39,390 bases of DNA from Burkholderiaceae bacterium (GTDB lineage: Bacteria; Pseudomonadota; Gammaproteobacteria; Burkholderiales; Burkholderiaceae_C), in contig JAMLIQ010000022.1 of NCBI GenBank assembly GCA_023954095.1, positions 1 to 39,390 of the forward strand. The letters are read 5' to 3'. Of the stretch, positions 31,529 to 38,542 are shown piece after piece. Within the stretch, counting starts at the first letter, position 1. Each line of letters begins with the position of its first letter. Both the position numbers and the translations under genes were made by a program. The notes under the pieces were generated by a model. That model ran no database searches. It saw nothing but the letters and a program-made list of their open reading frames with translations, and was not told where the DNA came from.

Positions 31529-32377
31529 ATGTTGTCTCTCACCCCCTTGCGGCGCTGGCGCCGCCGCACAGCCCTGCTGGCCCTGCTGATGGCGGCTTCC
31601 GGCTGCGCCCTGCGCACGGCTGCACCGCCCACGCTCCCCTGGCCCGACGTTCTGCAGACCCTGCTGCCCACCGATGTGCTGCTGCTGGGCGAAAAACACG
31701 ATGCGCCGCAGCACCAGCAGCTGGAACAGCAGGCTGTGGCCTGGCTGGCCGAACGCGGGCTGCTGGCCGCCCTGGTCATCGAGATGGCCGAACAGGGCCA
31801 CAACACCCGCGCGCTGGAACCCAGCGCCAACGAAACGCAGGTGCAGGCGGCCCTGGACTGGAACACCGATGCCTGGCCCTGGTCTGCGTATGGTCCCGTG
31901 GTCATGGCCGCGGTGCGCGCCGGTGTGCCCGTGCTGGGCGGCAACCTGCCCCGCAGCGCACTGCGCGCCACGATGGAGCAGACCTCGCTCGACGCCTTGC
32001 TGACACCGGCCCAGCGGGCGCGCCAGGAACAGGCCGTGCGCGACGGCCACTGCGGCCTGCTGCCCGAGGCGCGCATTCCCGGCATGGTGCGGGTGCAGGT
32101 GGCCCGCGATGTGCACATGGCCCGCACCATGGCGTCGGCCCTGCGAAGCCAGCAGGTGGTGCTGCTGGTGGCGGGCGCATGGCATGTCCAGCGCGGCCTG
32201 GGCGTGCCCCTGCATTTGCCTGAAAACATCAGGCAAAAAGTGGTCATAGCGCATGCTGGGCAAGCGCCAACAGCTATCAAAATCGAAGCAAATCTGGTCC
32301 AGCAGACGCCCGGCCTGCCGCCCGATGACGCCTGCGCCTCCCTGCGCCAGCGCTGGCCGGCGGCGCCCGCCCGCTGA
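31529..32377 (+). CDS. ChaN-family (heme-binding-type) lipoprotein
   Basis: A 282-residue protein with a lipoprotein signal (basic MLSLTPLRRWRRR, hydrophobic core, lipobox MAASGC near residue 26) and a ChaN/DUF399 domain: VLLLGEKHDAPQHQ at about 52, LVIEMAEQGHNTRAL, NTDAWPWSAYGPVVMAAV, and VARDVHMARTM. ChaN from Campylobacter binds heme as a stacked pair and is iron-regulated; the function here is inferred. The ATG at 31529 gives a proper signal; another in-frame ATG lies 39 bp upstream. Residues encoded near 32234-32278 come from an inserted hairpin repeat. It diverges from narX across 63 bp. Confidence 0.8.
   Translation: MLSLTPLRRWRRRTALLALLMAASGCALRTAAPPTLPWPDVLQTLLPTDVLLLGEKHDAPQHQQLEQQAVAWLAERGLLAALVIEMAEQGHNTRALEPSANETQVQAALDWNTDAWPWSAYGPVVMAAVRAGVPVLGGNLPRSALRATMEQTSLDALLTPAQRARQEQAVRDGHCGLLPEARIPGMVRVQVARDVHMARTMASALRSQQVVLLVAGAWHVQRGLGVPLHLPENIRQKVVIAHAGQAPTAIKIEANLVQQTPGLPPDDACASLRQRWPAAPAR
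32234..32278 (-). repeat. Dispersed hairpin repeat, copy E (inside a coding region)
   Basis: On the minus strand: ATAGCTGTTGGCGCTTGC, CCA, GCATGCGCTATGACCACTT. The stem GCGCTTGC/GCATGCGC has one mismatch. It is in frame within the ChaN-family gene and encodes about 15 residues (around VVIAHAGQAPTAI), so the repeat has been absorbed into the protein. Confidence 0.6.
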
Positions 32378-32410
32378 CACCCGCACGGGTGCTGCCACAA
32401 TGGCGCTGCT

Positions 32411-33262
32411 ATGAAACTCCCCGCCTACGTTCTCACCCTCTCCTGCCCCGACCGCCTGGGGCTGGTGCACGCTGTTTCCGGTTTCTTGCTGGAGCACGGC
32501 GGCAACATCGAAGAAGCCGCCCAGTTCAACGACCACGACACCGGCCTGTTCTTCATGCGCGTGCAGTTTGCCTGCGACCGCCACGACCAGGCCACGCTGC
32601 GCGAGCGCCTGCAGGCCTTTGCCGAACCGCACCAGATGCGCTGGAGCCTGCACGCCACGGCAGAGCCGCTGCGCGCCGTGATCATGGTCAGCCGTGAAGG
32701 CCATTGCCTCAACGACCTGCTGTTCCGCTGGAAGTCGGGCCTGCTGCCCGTGGACATCCGGGCCATCATCAGCAACCACCGCGACTTCTACCAGCTCGCC
32801 GCCAGCTACAACGTCCCGTTCCACCACATCCCGGTGACCGCCGCGACCAAGGCCCAGGCCGAGGCACGGCAGTACGACATCATCGAGGCCGAGGATGCCG
32901 GGCTGGTCGTGCTGGCGCGCTACATGCAGGTGCTGTCGAACGACCTGTGCACCAGACTGGCAGGCCGGGCCATCAACATCCACCACAGCTTTCTGCCCAG
33001 CTTCAAGGGCGCCAAGCCCTACTACCAGGCGCATGACCGGGGCGTGAAGCTCATCGGCGCCACGGCGCACTACGTCACGGCCGACCTGGACGAGGGCCCG
33101 ATCATCGAGCAGGACGTGGCCCGCGCCGACCACACCGACACCGTGGAAGACCTGACCGCCCGGGGCCGCGACACCGAAAGCCAGGTGCTGGCCCGCGCCG
33201 TGAAGTGGCATGGCGAGCACCGCGTGCTGCTCAACGGCCACAAGACCGTGGTGTTCCGCTAG
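32411..33262 (+). CDS. purU: Formyltetrahydrofolate deformylase
   Basis: A 283-residue enzyme hydrolysing 10-formyl-tetrahydrofolate to formate and tetrahydrofolate, balancing one-carbon pools. It has an N-terminal ACT domain (about 1-85, YVLTLSCPDRLGLVHAVSGF) and a formyltransferase domain with the catalytic segment NIHHSFLPSFKGAKPY and the Asp in DLDEGPIIEQDV. The length is normal. It follows the ChaN-family gene by 33 bp and precedes a LysR gene by 20 bp on the same strand. Confidence 0.95.
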   Translation: MKLPAYVLTLSCPDRLGLVHAVSGFLLEHGGNIEEAAQFNDHDTGLFFMRVQFACDRHDQATLRERLQAFAEPHQMRWSLHATAEPLRAVIMVSREGHCLNDLLFRWKSGLLPVDIRAIISNHRDFYQLAASYNVPFHHIPVTAATKAQAEARQYDIIEAEDAGLVVLARYMQVLSNDLCTRLAGRAINIHHSFLPSFKGAKPYYQAHDRGVKLIGATAHYVTADLDEGPIIEQDVARADHTDTVEDLTARGRDTESQVLARAVKWHGEHRVLLNGHKTVVFR

Positions 33263-33282
33263 CCGCCGGCCACCGCCCCGCC

Positions 33283-34182
33283 ATGAGCACCTCTCCCACG
33301 ATGACCAGCAGCGGGGCGCGGCGCATTCCCCCCATCCAGTGCCTGCTGACCTTCGAGGCGCTCGCCCGCCTGCGCAGCGTCACGCTCACGGCCGATGAGC
33401 TGTGCGTCACGCCCAGCGCGGTCAGCCACCGCGTCAAGCAGCTGGAGCAGATCCTGGGCACGCAGCTGTTTGGCCGGGCTGATTTTTCCCTCACCACCGA
33501 CGGCATCGCCTACCTGGCCCATGTGCGCGAAGGCCTGGGCGCGCTGCAGCGCTTTCCGGGCATGACCGGCACCCCCGGCAAGCGGCGCCTGAAGCTGGCC
33601 GTGACGCCCACCTTTGCACGCATCATCCTGATCCCCCGGCTGCGCCAGTTCATCGAGGTCTATCCCGAGATCGACCTGGCGCTGCAAATCTCCATCCCGC
33701 TGCTGGACGTGGTGGCCGAGGACGCCGACCTGACCGTGCGCTTTGGCACCGGCCACTACGCCGACCTGGAACACACCGAAATCGCACGCGACGTAGTCAC
33801 GCCCCTGGCATCGCCAGCGTGGCTGCGTGAGCACGGCCCGTTCGAGCGGCCCGACGAACTGGAACTGAACACCCTGCTGCGCAGCCCCCTGGAACCCTGG
33901 CGCACCTGGTTTTCGGCCGTGGGCCTGGACTGGCCCGAACCGCGCGAAGGCTCGCAGTTCAATGACGTGGGCCTGATGTGCGACGCCGCCGCCGCCGGCA
34001 TGGGCGTGGCCCTGGTGCGGCTCAAGCTGGGCGCGCCCTGGATCGAGAACGGCACCCTGGTGCGCCTGTTCGACACCGACGTCCCCAGCCCCCACGCACA
34101 CTACCTGTGCTGGCGCACCGGCACCATGGACCGCTGGGAATGCGCGGCCTTTGCCGAATGGCTGCACAAAACGGTTATTTGA
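33283..34182 (+). CDS. LysR-family transcriptional regulator (GcvA-like)
   Basis: A 299-residue regulator: winged helix-turn-helix at about 17-75 (CLLTFEALARLRSVTLTADELCVTPSAVSHRVKQLE), then a type-2 periplasmic-binding-like effector domain (about 105-295, KRRLKLAVTPTFARIILIPRL and WECAAFAEWLH). It resembles the GcvA subgroup by its PPIQCLLTFEAL start. The ligand is unknown. It is co-directional with purU and may be in the same transcript; a hairpin repeat begins 2 bp after the stop and separates it from the FAD oxidase gene. Confidence 0.88.
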   Translation: MSTSPTMTSSGARRIPPIQCLLTFEALARLRSVTLTADELCVTPSAVSHRVKQLEQILGTQLFGRADFSLTTDGIAYLAHVREGLGALQRFPGMTGTPGKRRLKLAVTPTFARIILIPRLRQFIEVYPEIDLALQISIPLLDVVAEDADLTVRFGTGHYADLEHTEIARDVVTPLASPAWLREHGPFERPDELELNTLLRSPLEPWRTWFSAVGLDWPEPREGSQFNDVGLMCDAAAAGMGVALVRLKLGAPWIENGTLVRLFDTDVPSPHAHYLCWRTGTMDRWECAAFAEWLHKTVI

Positions 34183-34184
34183 AC

Positions 34185-34227
34185 AAAATCGGCATCTAGC
34201 GCTTATCCAGTAAGCGCTTGCAGCTAT
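34185..34227 (-). repeat. Dispersed hairpin repeat, copy F (possible terminator)
   Basis: The plus strand has AGCGCTTA-TCCAG-TAAGCGCT, a perfect 8-bp stem, the best-preserved stem in the window. The minus-strand order is ATAGCTGCAAGCGCTTACTG, then GATAAGCGCTAGATGCC and a T-rich end. It begins 2 bp after the LysR stop. Confidence 0.7.
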
Positions 34228-34326
34228 TAAATCAATAGTATTTTCGCGCCCCATTGCAGCCGTTTTCACACCGCCCTGCAATAAACATCACTCCGCCGGG
34301 CGGCGACATGGCCTACAGTGGCACCC

Positions 34327-35820
34327 ATGAATGCTGCCAGCCCCGCCCCCACGACCACTGCCCCGCCCTCCGAGCGCGCCACGCGCCAGACGCAGGTGGT
34401 GCAAGCCCTGCTGCAACACCTGCCCGCACACGCGCTGCTGTGGCATGCCGAAGACACCACGCCCTATGAATGCGACGGCCTCACCGCCTACCGCCAGCGC
34501 CCGCTGGTGGTGGCGCTGCCCGAGACCGAGGCGCAGGTGCAGGCCGTGCTGCGCACCTGCCACCGCCTGAATGTGCCCGTGGTGGCGCGCGGCGCGGGCA
34601 CCGGCCTGTCGGGTGGCGCCCTGCCCCACGCCCTGGGCGTAACGCTGTCGCTGGCCAAGTTCAACCAGATCCTGTCGGTCGACCCCATCAGCCGCACCGC
34701 CCGCGTGCAATGCGGTGTCCGCAACCTGGCCATCAGCGAGGCCGCCGCGCCCCATGGCCTGTACTACGCACCCGACCCCAGCAGCCAGATCGCCTGCACC
34801 ATCGGCGGCAACGTGGCCGAGAACTCGGGCGGCGTGCACTGCCTGAAATACGGCCTGACGGTGCACAACGTGCTGCAGGTGCGCGGCTTCACCGCCGAAG
34901 GCGACGAGGTGACCTTCGGCAGCGAAGCCCTGGACGCCCCCGGTTATGACCTGCTGGCCGCCGTGATCGGCAGCGAAGGCATGCTGGCCGTGGCCACCGA
35001 AGTGACGGTCAAGCTCGTTCCCAAGCCCCTGCTCGCACGCTGCATCATGGCCAGCTTCGACGATGTGCGCAAAGCCGGTGACGCCGTGGCCGCCGTCATC
35101 GCTGCGGGCATCATCCCGGCCGGGCTGGAGATGATGGACAAGCCCATGACTGCCGCCGTGGAAGACTTTGTGCACGCAGGCTACGACCTCACGGCCGAGG
35201 CCATCCTGCTGTGCGAGAGCGACGGCACACCCGAAGAAGTGGAAGAGGAAATCGGCCGCATGAGCGCCGTGCTGCAGAGCGCCGGCGCCACCGCCCTGGC
35301 CGTGAGCCAGAGCGAGGCCGAGCGCATGCGCTTCTGGAGCGGGCGCAAGAATGCCTTTCCGGCCAGCGGCCGCATCAGCCCTGACTACATGTGCATGGAC
35401 TCGACCATCCCGCGCAAGCGCCTGGCCGACATCCTGCTGGCCATCCAGGACATGGAGAAGAAATACGGCCTGCGCTGCTGCAACGTGTTCCATGCGGGCG
35501 ACGGCAACCTGCACCCGCTGATCCTGTTCGATGCCAACGACGCCGACCAGCTGCACCGCGCCGAGCAGTTCGGCGCCGACATCATGAAAACCAGCGTGGC
35601 CTTCGGCGGTGCCATCACCGGCGAGCACGGCGTGGGCGTGGAAAAGCTCGCCAGCATGCGCGAACAGTTCACCGACGCGGAGCTGGAGCAGATGGAGCGC
35701 CTCAAGCGCGCCTTCGACCCCCAAGCCCTGCTCAACCCCGGCAAGGTGATCCCCGCGCCCAACCGCTGCGGAGACATGGGGATGATGAAGGCGGTTCAGG
35801 GCGCGCTCAGCCGGGCCTGA
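34327..35820 (+). CDS. FAD-linked oxidase, glycolate/D-lactate oxidase subunit type (GlcD-like)
   Basis: A 497-residue flavoprotein: FAD_binding_4 domain (about 55-235, VVARGAGTGLSGGALP and IGGNVAENSGGVHCLKYGLT) and a C-terminal FAD-oxidase domain (about 240-485, CNVFHAGDGNLHPLILFD and GGAITGEHGVGVEKL). Family members oxidise glycolate or D-lactate-type 2-hydroxyacids. No glcE or glcF gene follows; the next gene is a convergent LysR gene whose 3' end overlaps this one by 25 bp. The ATG at 34327 is preferred over a GTG nine bases upstream. Substrate not determined. Confidence 0.85.
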   Translation: MNAASPAPTTTAPPSERATRQTQVVQALLQHLPAHALLWHAEDTTPYECDGLTAYRQRPLVVALPETEAQVQAVLRTCHRLNVPVVARGAGTGLSGGALPHALGVTLSLAKFNQILSVDPISRTARVQCGVRNLAISEAAAPHGLYYAPDPSSQIACTIGGNVAENSGGVHCLKYGLTVHNVLQVRGFTAEGDEVTFGSEALDAPGYDLLAAVIGSEGMLAVATEVTVKLVPKPLLARCIMASFDDVRKAGDAVAAVIAAGIIPAGLEMMDKPMTAAVEDFVHAGYDLTAEAILLCESDGTPEEVEEEIGRMSAVLQSAGATALAVSQSEAERMRFWSGRKNAFPASGRISPDYMCMDSTIPRKRLADILLAIQDMEKKYGLRCCNVFHAGDGNLHPLILFDANDADQLHRAEQFGADIMKTSVAFGGAITGEHGVGVEKLASMREQFTDAELEQMERLKRAFDPQALLNPGKVIPAPNRCGDMGMMKAVQGALSRA

Positions 35821-36698
35821 GTCTCCAGCCAGTCGCGCAACGCCTGCAGTGCGTCCGAGCCGGGACGGTGCTGCGGCTGCACGAACCAGTAGCCCTGCGT
35901 GCCGGGCAGTTCCTGCGGGTGCGCCTGCACCAAGCGCCCGGCATCGATGGCCTCCTGCGCCAGCAACAGCGGCACCAGGCCCACGCCCAGACCGGCGACT
36001 GCCGCTGCCATGACCATGGAAAACAGCTCGTGGCGCGGCCCGCGCGAGGCGTGCAGCGTGTAGTGCCAGCCGCGTGCGGCGTACCAGTCGCGCCAGGCGT
36101 TGGCGCGCGAGGCCAGGGTGAGGTGCGGGCAGTGCAGCCACGCGGCCTCGTCGTGCAGGGCGTGCGCGGCGGCGTACTGCGGGCTGCACACGGGCACGCA
36201 CGGCCCCTCGGGCACCACCATGCAGCCCTCGGTGTCAGGCCAGAGCCGGTCGCCGTAATAAATGGCGGCGTCAAAACCGCTTTCGTCAAACGCAAAGGGC
36301 TCCGAGCGCACCGACAGGTTGAGCGTGATGCGCGGGTGCAGCGCCGCAAACTGCGGCAGGCGCGGAATGAGCCACTGCGTACAGAAGGTGGACACCACCG
36401 CCAGGTGCAGCACATAGCCTTCTTCGCGGCCCACGCGGATTTCCTGCGTGTCGCGCTCGATCTGCTCCAGGTGCAGGCGGATGCGCGCAGCGTAGCTGCG
36501 GCCGGTGTCGGTCAGCAGCAGGCGGCGGCGCGTGCGCAGGAACAGCGTCACGCCCAGGCGCGCTTCGAGCGCCGCCACATGGCGGCTCACCGCGCTGGGC
36601 GTGAGCGCCAGCTCCTCGGCCGCGCGCGAAAAGCTCTGCAGCCGCGCCGAAGCCTCGAAGGCCTGCAGCACCCCGAGGCTGGGGATGTCCTTGCGCAT
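35796..36698 (-). CDS. LysR-family regulator, divergent from the aldehyde dehydrogenase gene
   Basis: A 300-residue regulator with an N-terminal helix-turn-helix (about 8-65, LGVLQAFEASARLQSFSRAAEELALTPSAVSRHV) and an effector-binding domain (about 95-295). The 3' end overlaps the convergent FAD-oxidase gene by 25 bp. It diverges from the ALDH7-type gene across 136 bp containing a 6-7-6 dyad, the usual arrangement for a LysR regulator of the neighbouring operon. The inducer may be an intermediate of that pathway (inference). Confidence 0.88.
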   Translation of the reverse strand: MRKDIPSLGVLQAFEASARLQSFSRAAEELALTPSAVSRHVAALEARLGVTLFLRTRRRLLLTDTGRSYAARIRLHLEQIERDTQEIRVGREEGYVLHLAVVSTFCTQWLIPRLPQFAALHPRITLNLSVRSEPFAFDESGFDAAIYYGDRLWPDTEGCMVVPEGPCVPVCSPQYAAAHALHDEAAWLHCPHLTLASRANAWRDWYAARGWHYTLHASRGPRHELFSMVMAAAVAGLGVGLVPLLLAQEAIDAGRLVQAHPQELPGTQGYWFVQPQHRPGSDALQALRDWLETQARLSAP

Positions 36699-36747
36699 GG
36701 TTTTTAGTGTTCATAAAACTCAACAATCCTGGAGGATAAAGCAGTTG

Positions 36748-36766
36748 TTGCGTGCGCTTAACGCAA
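36748..36766. promoter_or_regulatory. Dyad operator between the LysR and aldehyde dehydrogenase genes
   Basis: TTGCGT-GCGCTTA-ACGCAA has perfect 6-bp arms around a 7-bp spacer. It sits 50 bp from the LysR start and 69 bp from the aldehyde dehydrogenase start, a sensible position for a LysR activator/autorepressor site. Only one dyad was found in the gap. Confidence 0.5.
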
Positions 36767-36834
36767 TTACCATGCTTGCCATACCCTGCGGCCCGCCGCC
36801 GGGACTTTTCTTCGTTTCACTTTTCTGGCCGTCC

Positions 36835-38367
36835 ATGACCGTTTCCTCCCGCACCCTTTTCGACACCGTTTTGCAGCAACTGGGCCTGGACCTGGCCCCC
36901 TGGCAAGGCCAGGGCCTGAGCGTGCGCGCACCGCGCGACGGCGCCGTGTACGCCCAGCTCGCCAGCCACACCAGCGCACAGGCCCAGGCGCTCATCGAGA
37001 GCGCGCACGCCGCCTTCCTGCAGTGGCGCGCCGTGCCCGCCCCGGTGCGCGGCGAACTAGTGCGCCGCCTAGGCCAAAAGCTGCGCCAGCACAAGGAGGC
37101 TCTGGGTCTGCTGGTGTCGCTGGAGGCCGGCAAGGTGCGCTCCGAAGGGCTGGGCGAGGTGCAGGAGATGATCGACATCTGCGACTTCGCCGTGGGCCTG
37201 TCGCGCCAGTTGCACGGCCTGACGATTGCCAGCGAACGCCCCGGCCACCGCATGATGGAAACCTGGCACCCGATGGGCGTGGTGGGTGTGATCTCGGCCT
37301 TCAACTTCCCGGTGGCCGTGTGGGCCTGGAACACCGCGCTGGCCCTGGTGTGCGGCAACGCCGTGGCCTGGAAGCCGTCGGAAAAAACCCCGCTGTGCGC
37401 CATTGCCTGCCACCACCTGCTGCAGCAGACGCTGGACGAGTTTGCCGCCGAACAAGGCGTGGCCGCCCCCGACGGCCTGGTCACGCTGCTGCTGGGCGGG
37501 CGCGAGATGGGCGAGCTGCTGGCACGCTCGCCGCGCGTGCCCGTGGTGAGCGCCACCGGCAGCACGCGCATGGGCCGCGCCGTGGCGGTGGACGTGGCGC
37601 AGCGCTTTAGCCGCAGCATTCTGGAACTGGGCGGCAACAACGCGATGGTGGTCATGCCCAGCGCCGACCTGGAGCTGGCCGCGCGCGCCATCACCTTCGC
37701 GGCCGTGGGCACGGCGGGCCAGCGCTGCACCACGCTGCGCCGCCTCATCGTGCACCGCGACGTGGCCGCAACGCTGCTGGCGCGGCTGGAAAAGATCTAC
37801 GCCAGCGTGCGCGTGGGCGACCCGCTGGAGGACGGCGTGCTCGTCGGCCCGCTGGTGGACCGCGCGTCTTTTGAGCAAATGCAGAATGCCCTGGCCCAGG
37901 CGCGCGAACAGGGCGGCACCGTGCACGGCGGCGAGCGCGAATGCGCCGCGCTGGGCGAGGACGCCTGGTACGCCCGCCCGGCCCTGGTGCGCATGCCCGC
38001 GCAAAGCGGCGTGGTGCAGCACGAGACCTTCGCGCCCATCCTCTATGTGCTGACCTGCACCAGCCTGGAAGAAGCCATCGCCTTGCAGAACGGCGTGCCC
38101 CAGGGCCTGTCGTCCGCCATCTTCACCACCGACCTGCGCGAGGCCGAGCGCTTCCTCTCCAGCACGGGCAGCGACTGCGGCATTGCCAACGTGAACATCG
38201 GCACCTCGGGCGCCGAGATCGGCGGTGCCTTCGGTGGCGAAAAGGAAACCGGCGGTGGCCGCGAATCGGGCTCGGACGCCTGGAAGGGCTACATGCGCCG
38301 CGCCACCAACACCATCAACTACAGCGATGCGCTGCCGCTCGCCCAAGGCGTGCGTTTCGACGTCTAG
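36835..38367 (+). CDS. Aldehyde dehydrogenase, ALDH7 / piperidine-6-carboxylate dehydrogenase type
   Basis: A 510-residue NAD-dependent enzyme. Seen are the NAD-binding WHPMGVVGVISAFNFPVAVW and WKPSEKTPL, the general base Glu in LELGGNNAMVV, the catalytic Cys in GTAGQRCTTLRRL, and the C-terminal EIGGAFGGEKETGGGRESGSDAWKGYMRR-type ending seen in ALDH7 (antiquitin) proteins. That subgroup oxidises alpha-aminoadipate semialdehyde / piperidine-6-carboxylate in lysine breakdown. The ATG at 36835 (MTVSSRTLFD) is chosen; the frame is open upstream through the LysR promoter. A FAD-dependent oxidoreductase gene follows after 175 bp. Confidence 0.88.
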   Translation: MTVSSRTLFDTVLQQLGLDLAPWQGQGLSVRAPRDGAVYAQLASHTSAQAQALIESAHAAFLQWRAVPAPVRGELVRRLGQKLRQHKEALGLLVSLEAGKVRSEGLGEVQEMIDICDFAVGLSRQLHGLTIASERPGHRMMETWHPMGVVGVISAFNFPVAVWAWNTALALVCGNAVAWKPSEKTPLCAIACHHLLQQTLDEFAAEQGVAAPDGLVTLLLGGREMGELLARSPRVPVVSATGSTRMGRAVAVDVAQRFSRSILELGGNNAMVVMPSADLELAARAITFAAVGTAGQRCTTLRRLIVHRDVAATLLARLEKIYASVRVGDPLEDGVLVGPLVDRASFEQMQNALAQAREQGGTVHGGERECAALGEDAWYARPALVRMPAQSGVVQHETFAPILYVLTCTSLEEAIALQNGVPQGLSSAIFTTDLREAERFLSSTGSDCGIANVNIGTSGAEIGGAFGGEKETGGGRESGSDAWKGYMRRATNTINYSDALPLAQGVRFDV

Positions 38368-38377
38368 GATGAAGTAC

Positions 38378-38520
38378 ATCCCCCTGAGTGGCTGCGCCAC
38401 TTCCCCCTTCTCTCGCAGTGCTTCGCCCTGCGGGAAGGGGGACGCCGCCAGCGCGGCGGGGCGGCCCTTGCGCGGCGGCCACTGGCCTGGGCCGTGCGAG
38501 CAGCAAGGCCGCGCACAGTA
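38378..38520. repeat. GC-rich intergenic element, repeat-like
   Basis: A GC-rich stretch with a CTTCCCCC / GGGAAGGGGG hairpin (38399-38442) followed by GCCGCC-rich inverted segments. From memory, very similar elements are scattered between genes in Acidovorax and relatives; no second copy is in this window. It fills the gap between the aldehyde dehydrogenase and oxidoreductase genes. Confidence 0.4.
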
Positions 38521-38542
38521 AGCACACAAGGAAAACTCGAAG

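Noticed and set aside
31466-33241. Upstream extension of the narX frame to 1232 codons
   Set aside because: The extension is antisense to the ChaN-family and purU genes; the known NarX start pattern (short N-terminus, TM1, P-box) begins at 31465.
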